Source of the DNA: Aricia agestis | Taxonomy: Eukaryota; Arthropoda; Insecta; Lepidoptera; Lycaenidae | NCBI RefSeq assembly: GCF_905147365.1 | Contig: NC_056412.1 | Span: 6,812,001 to 6,876,000, forward strand | Direction: 5' to 3' | Length of the DNA: 64,000 bases | Part shown: piece by piece, positions 1 to 9,663 of the stretch | How positions within the stretch are numbered: the stretch's first letter is position 1 | Layout of the letters: each line of letters starts with the position of its first letter | Made by a program: the position numbers and the translations under genes | Notes under the pieces: model-generated | Told to the model about the DNA's origin: nothing | Database searches by the model: none | Seen by the model: only the letters and a program-made list of their open reading frames with translations

Positions 1-112
1 TTAATCGAGTTCTCGCTTCTAGTTCACATCCCTGATCTGGAAAAAAGTGCAAGCTGTCAAACAAGAATATAATATTACACATACATACTGTAAAACCAAC
101 ACTCGTTTTACG

Positions 113-655
113 GTAGGGGAGCCGAAGAGAGGATTTCTGCAGTTGCTCGAGCGCGTCAGCTTATTTAATTAAGCTAATTATATTAAGCTTGTGTATGCTT
201 CCCACATGTCTCTAGTTAACGTGGTATAGAAATCAGCTTATCTGAGTGGGGCGTTAAAAAAATATTTTTAAGTATCAAATTGTCAGATTAAAATAGAGAA
301 CGTTGTGTAGACCCCAAATAAGCTTTTATTTAAAGCACTTAAAGTAAAGGGAAAGATATAAAGATTTGAAATTTTCAAAAATTAAAGTCCATATTTAAAA
401 AACAAAGCCTTCTTGATTTATTTTTTTAATCCTGCTTGACGATTACATGTTTGTTTCCTTAAATTGAATAATAAATTCCCTTTTAAGACAATTTTTATAT
501 ATAATTACTTTTTTAACTTCTAAATAGCTGCATTTTGTCATTGCCCCACTGTCATAATATTTTTTTCTCCTCATTACTTAATCTACGAAATCTACTAGGT
601 CCCCATGTCACTCGAGTAACTACAAAATTAGCTTGCTCGCCTCCCTACTATGGAC
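113..655 (+). mobile_element. MITE-like repeat, copy A
   Basis: A non-coding interspersed element of about 550 bp. The same sequence recurs at 46555-47125 (+) and, inverted, at 50352-50925. Shared landmarks are a G-rich start (gggga...gaag), the CTCGAG block, a 'catggtatagaaatcag'-like segment, 'accccaaa.aagctt', and an end containing 'ctaggtccccatg' then 'cgagt.actacaaaa'. The two ends are roughly inverted copies of one another (tagt.gggg / cccc.acta), suggesting a non-autonomous DNA transposon. This copy is the most diverged of the three. Target duplications were not resolved. Confidence 0.65.
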
Positions 656-660
656 AGCGG

Positions 661-1440
661 CAGAGATACAATTACAAAGCATTTCAATGAAACGCCGCAG
701 CGAGCGCGCCACGTAGATTCGTCTTTATTCAATTTTATTCCATATTCAGCTACATTGATCAATAATAAGGTCGAAAGTTGTACTTAAGGCATCATTAGTT
801 TAAATAACGTTTATGAAGCGTTTATATTTCATAATTACCATATTATCACAATTCACATAAACACATTAAATATTCGGATTTACTTGCTTGTTTAAACAAA
901 ATAATTTATTTAATTTAATCTCTTCTTGGGAATTAGGTATTGGTTCAAGATTAAATTCGCTATAAAAGTATGCAACATTTAACATGCTTAAAAAAATGCA
1001 CAGATGTATAAAGATACTTATCTAGATTTTGAAAATTTGGATGCATGATCAGTCAAATCAAATCAAACCATTTATTTCAGAAAATTTACATTCCATATAA
1101 CGTTAGTAAACAACTAAGAATTGCTTATAATATATAATTAATATTAGTATATTTCCTAAAAATGTAGAACAAACTATATTATGTAGAATAAATAACAATA
1201 AATAAAAAACTTTACTAAACATTAATTAAACGAAAAACGGATTAATTATTATTAAGTAATTGTTATTTAAAATCAAGCAAAATTATATAACATTAAAACG
1301 GACAAACATACGCACATACGTATCAACTCGCGCTTGATAACTTTTACACATTTTTGATGACAAAGACCTTTTTCCAACATAAAAGGCGATGCACGTTGGA
1401 ACAAGTCACAATTTTTCAAGTGGCTTCGCACCAGTCTTCA
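661..1440. other. AT-rich stretch, no gene seen
   Basis: Very AT-rich DNA between the MITE-like copy and the first gene of the viral element. No open frame of note, RNA gene or clear terminal repeat was found. The left terminus of the Polinton-like element should lie here or just upstream, but no counterpart of the repeats at the right end (16079-16398) was recognised. A weak TATA-like 'cataaaagg' at about 1379-1387 lies some 90 bp before the first ATG. Confidence 0.4.
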
Positions 1441-1468
1441 ATTTCAACGAGAAATAAAAGAATATAAA

Positions 1469-2428
1469 ATGTCAGTGAGTATAGAATTAATATTATTATT
1501 CTTTTTTGTGATTAATTCATCAAGATGGGAAAATAATTTATATTTCTTCTTTAATAGGTCCGATTCAGAGTTTGAGGCCCCATCTGTGGTGTCGGTAGCA
1601 CCGAAAAAGAAGTCAAAGGCGTCAAGCAGCAAACGCAAGGCCGGCCCCGAAAAGCAACGCGACTCATCGCCTCCGCTGGAGTTGACCCGCACCTCATCAG
1701 ACAAAAGTGCTCAACGAAAGCGAAAATACTCCTCGCCGCACGAAGTTATAACTACACGGTAAGTTCGATTATTATATACTTTACGTTTGCTGAAATTCTA
1801 TTTCTGATTCTGCTGGTTTTTAATTACTTACAAAGTGTCTGTAATAGTCAACACAGTCCCAACCACCATAATTCAGTTTGCATACAATGATTTCCTACTT
1901 TTTATTATTTATCAAAACTTAGTTCAGTATCCTGTTGAAGTCTGATAAAACTAGGCACCTAATTGTTTACAGTCAAAAGTGAATGTGCAATACACTTATT
2001 CCTATTTTGTTTGTTTTTTTACTAATATTTTTTCTCGATTATTGTATTTTAATGATATGTTAATTTTGTATTTTTACAGAACAAGGAGACCGGACTTATT
2101 CAATATCTTGCGGGCTGAGGAAGCTAGTTGCAGTGAACCCAAATCTCGTGGCGGGGAAATAATATCAAGCTTCTCCAGCCGAGTTTCTACGGGAACGTCT
2201 CGTCGGACTGCGAAGACCGGTGGCGAATATTTTGTGGACCTCAAGATCTACAAAAAATCGGACTACGTGTCTCACGCTGCTAATGTGCGATACAAGACGG
2301 CGCTGGTAAGTGTGAAGCTCCAGTGCGACGAGTCATCATCGTCTTGGGAGGCACTGCAAGGCTTCTTAGGACAAGCTTTTACCGAGTTTGAGGAGTCAGA
2401 GCCCGTCCATTACAGTGACAAAAAATAA
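1469..2428 (+). CDS. Spliced small basic protein of unknown function at left end of element
   Basis: Two open segments, 1469-1758 and 2080-2428, join in frame across an intron of 321 bp (1759-2079). The donor is cg|GTAAGT and the acceptor tttttacAG|a; the split codon CGA restores an Arg. The predicted protein has a Lys/Arg/Ser-rich first half, probably disordered and nuclear, and a C-terminal half with a mixed, foldable composition and an acidic tail. I do not recognise the family. The start is uncertain: the only in-frame ATG (1469) is followed by an odd hydrophobic stretch over 1475-1557, which itself looks like an intron (GTGAGT donor at 1475, AG acceptor at 1556). Removing it gives the wrong phase and an early stop. 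It is more GC-rich than its surroundings and ends 157 bp before the polymerase start, so it probably belongs to the viral element; a host gene fragment is not excluded. Confidence 0.5.
1759..2079 (+). other. Predicted spliceosomal intron
   Basis: Starts GTAAGT and ends with a pyrimidine-rich tract then ACAG. It is AT-rich compared with the flanking coding segments and contains in-frame stops. Its removal fuses the two open frames in phase 2, which is the main support for it. Confidence 0.6.
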
Positions 2429-2585
2429 AATTTACTAAGTAGGTTTACAGTTAATCAATTTATAGTAGATATTAATTTTCTTTTTATTATACTAGAATAG
2501 ATTTATAACCTTTTTATTTTTTTTTACATTAATATCGGTTACTGTATTATTGTTTTGATAGCATTGCCTTTTTTAATATAAAAAA

Positions 2586-5500
2586 ATGCCTTTCTGTACG
2601 ACGTGTAACGTATCTGTACATAGTAAATCATGGGTAGGTCATTTGCGAAGTAATTCACATAGAAAAAGTAGTAAGACAATAGAATACAGTGATGGTGTAG
2701 AAATCGTCAGCTCTGCATTTCGTAATCGTATTGTAACTTATAAGATATTACCTCTTGATCAACTTCAGTTAGCTTCAGTAGATATATTTTTTTTCGAAAT
2801 TCGTAACAAGTTAAAATCTCTTTTAGATGAAAACCTTATTAAACATTCATGTGTTAAGGTTAATTTCGAACTATTTGGGACGTTTTTGAAGTTCAACAAT
2901 AATTCACAAGAAATAAAATCTTTTGGAACCAAGAATAAAATATTACATAGTAATTATGATTTTGAAAAAATATATTTGGAAACAGTTAGTTATTTAAAAA
3001 CTAGTATAGAGGAATTTGAGGATCGTGACAGTGGGTGGACATTTTTAAATAATTTATACATTGAGATTAATATCAATAAATATCAACCACTTAGCGGTTC
3101 GAGTTTTATCAGTTTACCCAAATCAATTCAGGCTAAAAAGGCGTGTTTAAATATTATGAATAAAGATCAGCATTGCTTTCTATGGAGTGTGACAGCAGCC
3201 TTATATCCAGCTAAAAATCACCCTGAAAGAATTTCATCATATCCTAATTTTCGTGAATTATTTAATATAAATGGAATGTTTTTTCCTGTAACTTTCCATG
3301 ACATTAAAATTTTTGAAAAAAATAATCCTAATATTAAGTTCATAATTTATGGTTTAAAAAAAAGTAAAACTATTGTTGGGCCGTTGTATAAATCAGACAT
3401 TAATAAAACATGCAACGAGAAAATTATACATTTGTTGTATCTAGAAAATAATAACACTTCTCATTATTGTTTGATCAAAGAACCTTCTAGACTGTTTAGA
3501 AGCCAAGTTACATCTCATCACAGCAAATTGTACTTCTGTGATTTGTGCTTGATATTTTTCAGTACTTCTAAAGAAGTTGAAAACCATTTATGTGGAGGCG
3601 TTGTAACTGTCCTCCCAAATAAGGGCTCAGTAATTAAATTTAAAAACTATGCTCGAAAACAAAACATGCCTTTTTGTATTTACGCAGATTTTGAGTCGAT
3701 GCTACAAACCAATACTGAAGCTAACTGTTCTTCTAGCAAAAATACGACTACATTGCACCAACATTTACCTATAGCTTTTGGTTATTATATTGTTTGTCGT
3801 GATGACCCTAGTTACAATCGGTACGTATCATATCGAGGACCTGGTTGTGATAAGCAGTTTGTAGATTCGATTCTTAAAGACGTACAAAAAATATTTGATA
3901 TACTTAGTACACCAGTCCCTATGATATTTTCTACGGCGGATAAGTCTGATTTTGATAATGCCACACGTTGTCATATTTGTGAAAATTTTATTTTTTCGGA
4001 CAAAGTCCGTGACCATTGCCACGTTACTGGTCGTTACCGCGGAGCTGCGCATCCGTTTTGTAATTTACAGTATAAACGCCCTTCATTCGTCCCCATTTTT
4101 TTTCATAACTTAGCTGGTTATGATTGTCATCTTTTTATAAAAGCGTTAGGTGAGGTTCCTGGTAATATTAAAATAATACCTAAAACAAAAGAAAACTACA
4201 TCTCATTTACCAAATTTGTACCAGTTACGAATAATCAGTTTTTTCAACTTCGATTCGTGGATTCATTTAAGTTTTTGGGAACAAGCTTAAGTAAATTGTC
4301 AGAGACATTAAAACCGGAAATGTTTAAAAACTTACAAAATCATTTCCCCGATGAAGATGAATTTCAGTTACTCACTCGTAAAGGCATTTATCCATACGAA
4401 TATATGAACTCGTGGAAGCGGTATGACGAAAAAAGTCTACCCCCAAAAGAATGCTTTTATAGTTCCCTAACTGATCATGATATTTCTGATGAGGATTACC
4501 AGCACGCGTGCTTAATTTGGTCAACATTTCAAATCAAAGATTTAGGTAGTTATACGGATTTATATCTAAAAACTGATGTGCTTTTACTGGCAGATATCTT
4601 TGAAAATTTTAGACAGACTTGCAAGCAACACTATCAATTAGACCCAGCTTTTTACTTAACAGCACCCAGTTTATCTTTTGATGCGATGTTATTAAAAACA
4701 GGAATACAATTGGAACTTATCGATGACTTGTCGATGGTGCGCATGTTACACATAATTTATGGTTTAAAAAAAAGTAAAACTATTGTTGGGCCGTTGTATA
4801 AATCAGACATTAATAAAACATGCAACGAGAAAATTATACATTTGTTGTATCTAGAAAATAATAACACTTCTCATTATTGTTTGATCAAAGAACCTTCTAG
4901 ACTGTTTAGAAGCCAAGTTACATCTCATCACAGCAAATTGTACTTCTGTGATTTGTGCTTGATATTTTTCAGTACTTCTAAAGAAGTTGAAAACCATTTA
5001 TGTGGAGGCGTTGTAACTGTCCTCCCAAATAAGGGCTCAGTAATTAAATTTAAAAACTATGCTCGAAAACAAAACATGCCTTTTTGTATTTACGCAGATT
5101 TTGAGTCGATGCTACAAACCAATACTGAAGCTAACTGTTCTTCTAGCAAAAATACGACTACATTGCACCAACATTTACCTATAGCTTTTGGTTATTATAT
5201 TGTTTGTCGTGATGACCCTAGTTACAATCGGTACGTATCATATCGAGGACCTGGTTGTGATAAGCAGTTTGTAGATTCGATTCTTAAAGACGTACAAAAA
5301 ATATTTGATATACTTAGTACACCAGTCCCTATGATATTTTCTACGGCGGATAAGTCTGATTTTGATAATGCCACACGTTGTCATATTTGTGAAAATTTTA
5401 TTTTTTCGGACAAAGTCCGTGACCATTGCCACGTTACTGGTCGTTACCGCGGAGCTGCGCATCCGTTTTGTAATTTACAGTATAAACGCCCTTCATTCGT

Positions 5501-7514
5501 CCCCATTTTTTTTCATAACTTAGCTGGTTATGATTGTCATCTTTTTATAAAAGCGTTAGGTGAGGTTCCTGGTAATATTAAAATAATACCTAAAACAAAA
5601 GAAAACTACATCTCATTTACCAAATTTGTACCAGTTACGAATAATCAGTTTTTTCAACTTCGATTCGTGGATTCATTTAAGTTTTTGGGAACAAGCTTAA
5701 GTAAATTGTCAGAGACATTAAAACCGGAAATGTTTAAAAACTTACAAAATCATTTCCCCGATGAAGATGAATTTCAGTTACTCACTCGTAAAGGCATTTA
5801 TCCATACGAATATATGAACTCGTGGAAGCGGTATGACGAAAAAAGTCTACCCCCAAAAGAATGCTTTTATAGTTCCCTAACTGATCATGATATTTCTGAT
5901 GAGGATTACCAGCACGCGTGCTTAATTTGGTCAACATTTCAAATCAAAGATTTAGGTAGTTATACGGATTTATATCTAAAAACTGATGTGCTTTTACTGG
6001 CAGATATCTTTGAAAATTTTAGACAGACTTGCAAGCAACACTATCAATTAGACCCAGCTTTTTACTTAACAGCACCCAGTTTATCTTTTGATGCGATGTT
6101 ATTAAAAACAGGAATACAATTGGAACTTATCGATGACTTGTCGATGGTGCGCATGTTACAGAGTGGTATCAGGGGAGGAGTATGTCTGTGCTCTCATAGA
6201 CATGCAAAAGCAAATAATCCTTACTTAGAAAATTACAAACCATCAGAATCTCCTTCCTACGTCACTTATATTGATTGTAATAATTTATATGGATATAGTA
6301 TGTGTCAATATTTACCATTATCAGATTTCAGATTTCTCAATGAACAAGAAATCAACAAATTAAATGTAACCGAAATACCGATTGATGCAGAGTGTGGTTA
6401 TATTCTAGAAGTGGATTTACAATATCCTAAACATTTACATAACTTACATAATGATTTACCATTTTGTTCTGAAAAATGCATTCCACCCGGGGGGAAAACT
6501 TTCAAACTAGTTCCAAATTTATATGATAAATTTAAGTATGTTATACATTACATTCACTTGCAAACATGTTTAAAACATGGTTTAATATTAAAGAAAATTC
6601 ATCGAGTGATTAGTTTTCGACAAAGCCCGTATTTGAAACAATACATTGATTTGAATACTGCTCTGAGACAAAAAAGTTCCTCAACATTTGAACAAGACTT
6701 TTTCAAACTCTTGAATAACAGTGTGTTTGGAAAAACTTTAGAAAATAATGAGAAGAGGGTCAATGTGCATTTAGTTAATCAGTGGGTTGATAATAATAAT
6801 GTGACTAAGAAAAGGCAATGTGCACAAAAGCTTATCGCTCGTCCAAATTTCCATAGCGTGACAATTTTTAGTGAAAATCTAGTTGCGGTACAATTAAACT
6901 CTGATCAAATAATTTTGGATAAACCAATATACATTGGTTTTACCGTACTAGAATTGTCAAAAAGTCATATGTATAACTTTCATTACTCTGTTATTAAACC
7001 TTTTTATAAAAATAATGTACAGATGTGTTACACGGACACTGATAGTTTTGTATATCATATACGGACCCATGATTTTTATGATGACATAAAAAAACATTTT
7101 TTGCCTTACTTTGATACTAGTAATTTTTGTAATACTAATCAATATGATTTACCCATTCAAAATAAAAAAGTTCCTGGTTTGTTCAAGGATGAAATGGCGG
7201 GTAAAATCATAAGTGAATTTGTAGGCCTTCGTTCAAAGTTATATTGTATTAAAACCATAAATAGCACAATCAAAAAAGCGAAAGGAATTAAGAAAAATAT
7301 TGTCAGCAATTTCAATGTTACTGATTACCAAAAAACTCTGTACGAAGGCAACATTGTTCATAAAACAAATGTTTTATTTAAGTCAATAAAACACGAGTTG
7401 TACACATGTGCTGTGAAGAAAGTTGCTCTGTCTGGTGATGATGACAAGAGAGTCATATCTAAAGATAAAATTTCAACTAAATCATGGGGACATACTAGTA
7501 TATTTAACTTTTAA
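2586..7514 (+). CDS. polB: Protein-primed family B DNA polymerase with duplicated exonuclease region
   Basis: Replicative polymerase of Polinton/adintovirus type, 1,642 residues. Order: N-terminal U1-type zinc finger (C4, C7, H19, H25); a C2H2-like motif; exonuclease motif I (D368, E370); an endonuclease-VII-like Cys/His cluster (CHIC...HCHVTG); Exo II (N508...D513); Exo III (Y660...D664). The whole block then repeats: D838/E840, N978/D983, Y1130/D1134. After that come palm motif A (YIDCNNLYG, D1230), motif B (NNSVFGK, about 1377-1383), motif C (YTDTDS, D1484 and D1486) and a KLYCIK motif. Removing one 470-residue repeat gives about 1,172 residues, the usual family size. Both repeats are in frame with no stop. 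The protein would copy the element genome from a terminal protein. Whether a double exonuclease module still folds and works is unknown. AATAAA signals follow at 7613 and 7632. Confidence 0.95.
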   Translation: MPFCTTCNVSVHSKSWVGHLRSNSHRKSSKTIEYSDGVEIVSSAFRNRIVTYKILPLDQLQLASVDIFFFEIRNKLKSLLDENLIKHSCVKVNFELFGTFLKFNNNSQEIKSFGTKNKILHSNYDFEKIYLETVSYLKTSIEEFEDRDSGWTFLNNLYIEININKYQPLSGSSFISLPKSIQAKKACLNIMNKDQHCFLWSVTAALYPAKNHPERISSYPNFRELFNINGMFFPVTFHDIKIFEKNNPNIKFIIYGLKKSKTIVGPLYKSDINKTCNEKIIHLLYLENNNTSHYCLIKEPSRLFRSQVTSHHSKLYFCDLCLIFFSTSKEVENHLCGGVVTVLPNKGSVIKFKNYARKQNMPFCIYADFESMLQTNTEANCSSSKNTTTLHQHLPIAFGYYIVCRDDPSYNRYVSYRGPGCDKQFVDSILKDVQKIFDILSTPVPMIFSTADKSDFDNATRCHICENFIFSDKVRDHCHVTGRYRGAAHPFCNLQYKRPSFVPIFFHNLAGYDCHLFIKALGEVPGNIKIIPKTKENYISFTKFVPVTNNQFFQLRFVDSFKFLGTSLSKLSETLKPEMFKNLQNHFPDEDEFQLLTRKGIYPYEYMNSWKRYDEKSLPPKECFYSSLTDHDISDEDYQHACLIWSTFQIKDLGSYTDLYLKTDVLLLADIFENFRQTCKQHYQLDPAFYLTAPSLSFDAMLLKTGIQLELIDDLSMVRMLHIIYGLKKSKTIVGPLYKSDINKTCNEKIIHLLYLENNNTSHYCLIKEPSRLFRSQVTSHHSKLYFCDLCLIFFSTSKEVENHLCGGVVTVLPNKGSVIKFKNYARKQNMPFCIYADFESMLQTNTEANCSSSKNTTTLHQHLPIAFGYYIVCRDDPSYNRYVSYRGPGCDKQFVDSILKDVQKIFDILSTPVPMIFSTADKSDFDNATRCHICENFIFSDKVRDHCHVTGRYRGAAHPFCNLQYKRPSFVPIFFHNLAGYDCHLFIKALGEVPGNIKIIPKTKENYISFTKFVPVTNNQFFQLRFVDSFKFLGTSLSKLSETLKPEMFKNLQNHFPDEDEFQLLTRKGIYPYEYMNSWKRYDEKSLPPKECFYSSLTDHDISDEDYQHACLIWSTFQIKDLGSYTDLYLKTDVLLLADIFENFRQTCKQHYQLDPAFYLTAPSLSFDAMLLKTGIQLELIDDLSMVRMLQSGIRGGVCLCSHRHAKANNPYLENYKPSESPSYVTYIDCNNLYGYSMCQYLPLSDFRFLNEQEINKLNVTEIPIDAECGYILEVDLQYPKHLHNLHNDLPFCSEKCIPPGGKTFKLVPNLYDKFKYVIHYIHLQTCLKHGLILKKIHRVISFRQSPYLKQYIDLNTALRQKSSSTFEQDFFKLLNNSVFGKTLENNEKRVNVHLVNQWVDNNNVTKKRQCAQKLIARPNFHSVTIFSENLVAVQLNSDQIILDKPIYIGFTVLELSKSHMYNFHYSVIKPFYKNNVQMCYTDTDSFVYHIRTHDFYDDIKKHFLPYFDTSNFCNTNQYDLPIQNKKVPGLFKDEMAGKIISEFVGLRSKLYCIKTINSTIKKAKGIKKNIVSNFNVTDYQKTLYEGNIVHKTNVLFKSIKHELYTCAVKKVALSGDDDKRVISKDKISTKSWGHTSIFNF
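3341..4750 (+). repeat. Direct tandem repeat in polB, unit 1 (1,410 bp)
   Basis: First of two adjacent 1,410-bp units. No difference between the units was found by eye, at DNA level or in translation. 1,410 is a multiple of three, so the frame is kept. The unit begins at 'cataatttatgg' and ends at 'gcgcatgttaca'. There is little or no microhomology at the junctions. Confidence 0.97.
4751..6160 (+). repeat. Direct tandem repeat in polB, unit 2 (1,410 bp)
   Basis: Second unit, continuing into the unique polymerase palm sequence at 6161 ('gagtgg...'). The apparent identity means either a very recent duplication, gene conversion, or an assembly artefact. Confidence 0.97.
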
Positions 7515-7612
7515 CTAGATTTAATAAGCTGTACCTAATTAAGAAATTCTTTGTATTATTTACTTTCTTAGCATAACCTGTGTATTTAGTATGTATATTA
7601 TGTAGATTTAGA

Positions 7613-7637
7613 AATAAAATATCATTTACGAAATAAA
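7613..7637 (+). terminator. Polyadenylation signals after polB
   Basis: Two AATAAA hexamers (7613-7618 and 7632-7637) about 100 bp after the polymerase stop codon, suitable for 3' processing of its transcript. Confidence 0.6.
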
Positions 7638-7788
7638 TTTGTTTTATTTATTATTTCTCAACTACATAGATTTTGCAAGCAAACCTGCAGGCTGATGCTA
7701 AATTCAAGTAACGTAAAGTTTTATCAAGTTGAAACATGCTTTACTTGAGTAATCTGAATCCACACGTGCCGCGCGCGCATGCCAATAT

Positions 7789-8081
7789 CCCTAGCATGGC
7801 CGCCAGTACAAATACGAAAGTATAGACAAACTGTGGACTTGAGGTGTCATTCCGATCTTTTTTCGTTCCGAAAAATTCAATTAAAATGCCACTTTATGAC
7901 AGACTATAGTCCTAAAAATTCAAATAATATCCTACTTTATGACATAGGCTATAATCTGTCATAAAGTGGCATTATAATTGAATTTTTGTCGGTCGCAATT
8001 AGTCGCGTTAAAGATCGGAATGGCACCTCAAGTCCACAGTTTGTCTATACTTTCGCGTTTCTACTGGTGGCCATGCTAGGG
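7789..8081. repeat. Foldback (long inverted repeat) between polB and the next gene
   Basis: Outer arms 7789-7860 and 8010-8081 are 72 bp each, about 93% complementary (5 mismatches). Inner arms 7871-7902 and 7956-7987 are 32 bp with one mismatch. Between them is a further imperfect repeat of a 'ctttatgaca' motif. The RNA would form a long hairpin. Outer ends are 'ccctagcatggcc'. It resembles a foldback MITE inserted in the element, but no target duplication was recognised. Confidence 0.85.
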
Positions 8082-8355
8082 CTACAGGTAGTACAACCTA
8101 CGCTACGTATATATGAGCGCGCGGTACTGTTTGTAACATGAGTCCTCATTCATAATAATGCCACCTACATGATGCAATCACTATAATAATGTGAAGACTT
8201 TGTTTTAGTATTCATTCTTGCGTCGATAAGCACTGTAATTAGTTACTCACGTCTACATAATTTACAAAACAAAACTTAACTTATATTATAGTTACTCACG
8301 TGTACATAATTTACGTATTTTTTGGTAATAGAGTCTTGGACCTGACTACACAACG

Positions 8356-8459
8356 GTAAGTTGATTTATTATTGATTTAAGTCATTAAAATACATTTAAA
8401 AAATAATCGTTAATTCCAAAGATTGCTGATTTGGTGTTAAATATTTTCTTTTTTTACAG
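8356..8459 (+). other. Predicted 5'UTR intron
   Basis: Donor acg|GTAAGT at 8356 and a polypyrimidine tract ending ttttttacAG at 8459, three bases before the ATG of the following gene. The splice-site sequences closely match those of the intron at 1759-2079 (cg|GTAAGT ... tttttacAG), suggesting that both + strand accessory genes of the element are spliced. Confidence 0.5.
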
Positions 8460-8462
8460 ATA

Positions 8463-8927
8463 ATGGAACGCGTAGAAGATTTGACTGCTACATCCGAAGA
8501 CAATGTCTACCGACATGAATATGGGGATACTTTCCAGTATGCTCAAGATCCTTTGGAAGGATTTACTGAAGAGTTTTTAAAAATGAAAGCTCAGCAAAAG
8601 CCGAACGCTGAGATTCGGGAACGTCGTCCAGCAAAATTAAGAAAAAAATGTGTTTCTAAAAGTGCACTAAGTAAACTACATAATATCCCAGTTCATTCGT
8701 TTGTGATAAACAGCGTTCCCAAAAAAGGTTTCCGTCTGATAAAGATCTCAGTGTTTGATTTAGATGGATCCCAGCAACATTGTGACAGTATAGACGATGA
8801 TAATTTTTTGTTATCCGCACAATATGTTGTGAATGAAAACGGTGATGAAATAATGGACCAAACCGAGAAGTTAGTCAGTAATATATCAAAAAAAATATGT
8901 AATTACAGTTATACGAGTTGGTTTTAG
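8463..8927 (+). CDS. Unknown 154-residue protein of the element
   Basis: Open frame from ATG 8463, placed just after a strong 3' splice-site sequence, so the start is probably the first codon of the second exon. The N-terminal half is charged, with an Arg/Lys cluster near residues 55-70. The C-terminal half is hydrophobic/acidic alternating and beta-like, ending in aromatic residues. No family, signal peptide or membrane segment was recognised. An AATAAA lies at 9080-9085. It converges with the leftward structural block. Its position downstream of polB within the element suggests a viral accessory or regulatory role, but that is inference. Confidence 0.65.
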   Translation: MERVEDLTATSEDNVYRHEYGDTFQYAQDPLEGFTEEFLKMKAQQKPNAEIRERRPAKLRKKCVSKSALSKLHNIPVHSFVINSVPKKGFRLIKISVFDLDGSQQHCDSIDDDNFLLSAQYVVNENGDEIMDQTEKLVSNISKKICNYSYTSWF

Positions 8928-9079
8928 TTTACTTTGGTATTAAGTATTTGTTTTAGCTGTAGGGTCGCAATAGACTTTAGAATGAATAAGTCGATAAAAT
9001 TGCAAGATATATAATTTGTATGAAAATAATATAAGTTAGGGTTTGTTTTGTAAATTAATGTGTACGTAATTATTGCTTA

Positions 9080-9085
9080 AATAAA
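9080..9085 (+). terminator. Polyadenylation signal of the 154-residue gene
   Basis: AATAAA about 150 bp after the stop codon at 8927, in the narrow gap where + and - strand transcripts of the element converge. Confidence 0.45.
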
Positions 9086-9173
9086 TTGTATGTGTGATGT
9101 GAATATATTTGTTTTATTTCTATTTCATTCAACTTTAATTATTTAAATAAAAAGCAATAAATATAAGTTATTT

Positions 9174-9179
9174 TTTATT
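9174..9179 (-). terminator. Polyadenylation signal overlapping a stop codon
   Basis: On the - strand the last codons read CAA TAA AAA, so the TAA stop lies within AATAAA. This would end the whole leftward block of late-type genes and shows how tightly the 3' end is packed. Confidence 0.55.
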
Positions 9180-9663
9180 GAAAGTGTACATTATTTTCTA
9201 AACACCATTTTTTTAAACATAATACATTTTTTAAGGCACAATACTTCTTATGAATAAAACAGTTATACGATTCTTCCTTACAATACAGATCGTACAGAAT
9301 GTTAAATCTTGGAATGTCTTTGTAACTTATATCTACAATATTATTATGATCACACAGTTCTTTCACCCATTTCACTTTCTCTTCACCTTTTACGATAATG
9401 TTTCGGTCTTTTAAGTAAGGTTTAATAATTCTTCTGAATTCTCTGTAATCGATATAGCCTTCGCTCCATCGAAACCCTCTATTTCTTTCTAACCACCGAA
9501 CATTCTTTTTTTCATCATCGGTTAGCGCTGAGAATGGGTATGGTGGTTTAACATAAAATGTATGTGTATGCTGTCGAGTGGCTATACATAATTCTTTTAC
9601 TAAAAAGTCGTTATTATTATTTTTAAATCCTTGTAAGTCAACGATTATTGTATTACTATTCAT
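9175..9663 (-). CDS. Conserved hypothetical protein of Polinton-like elements (possible nuclease fold)
   Basis: 162 residues, last gene of the leftward block. Its ATG overlaps the stop of the capsid gene by the 4-base ATGA at 9660-9663. The start 'IIVDLQGF' (D8) followed by 'VKELCI' (E about 23) recalls an RNase H/DEDD-exonuclease first strand. There are many Trp/Tyr residues in the middle and a Cys/His-rich C-terminus (Cys/Lys/Tyr repeats). I have seen similar uncharacterised proteins encoded beside capsid genes in insect genomes, but the nuclease reading is a guess from one motif. No signal peptide or membrane segment. Confidence 0.75.
   Translation of the reverse strand: MNSNTIIVDLQGFKNNNNDFLVKELCIATRQHTHTFYVKPPYPFSALTDDEKKNVRWLERNRGFRWSEGYIDYREFRRIIKPYLKDRNIIVKGEEKVKWVKELCDHNNIVDISYKDIPRFNILYDLYCKEESYNCFIHKKYCALKNVLCLKKWCLENNVHFQ

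Noticed and set aside
661..1440. Search for the left terminal inverted repeat of the viral element
   Set aside because: No sequence matching the complement of 15910-16400 was recognised; weak GC-rich similarity near 690-715 is too short to use.
3828..4052. Open frame on the - strand within polB, repeated at 5238-5462
   Set aside because: It is a shadow of the polymerase frame and appears twice only because of the duplication.
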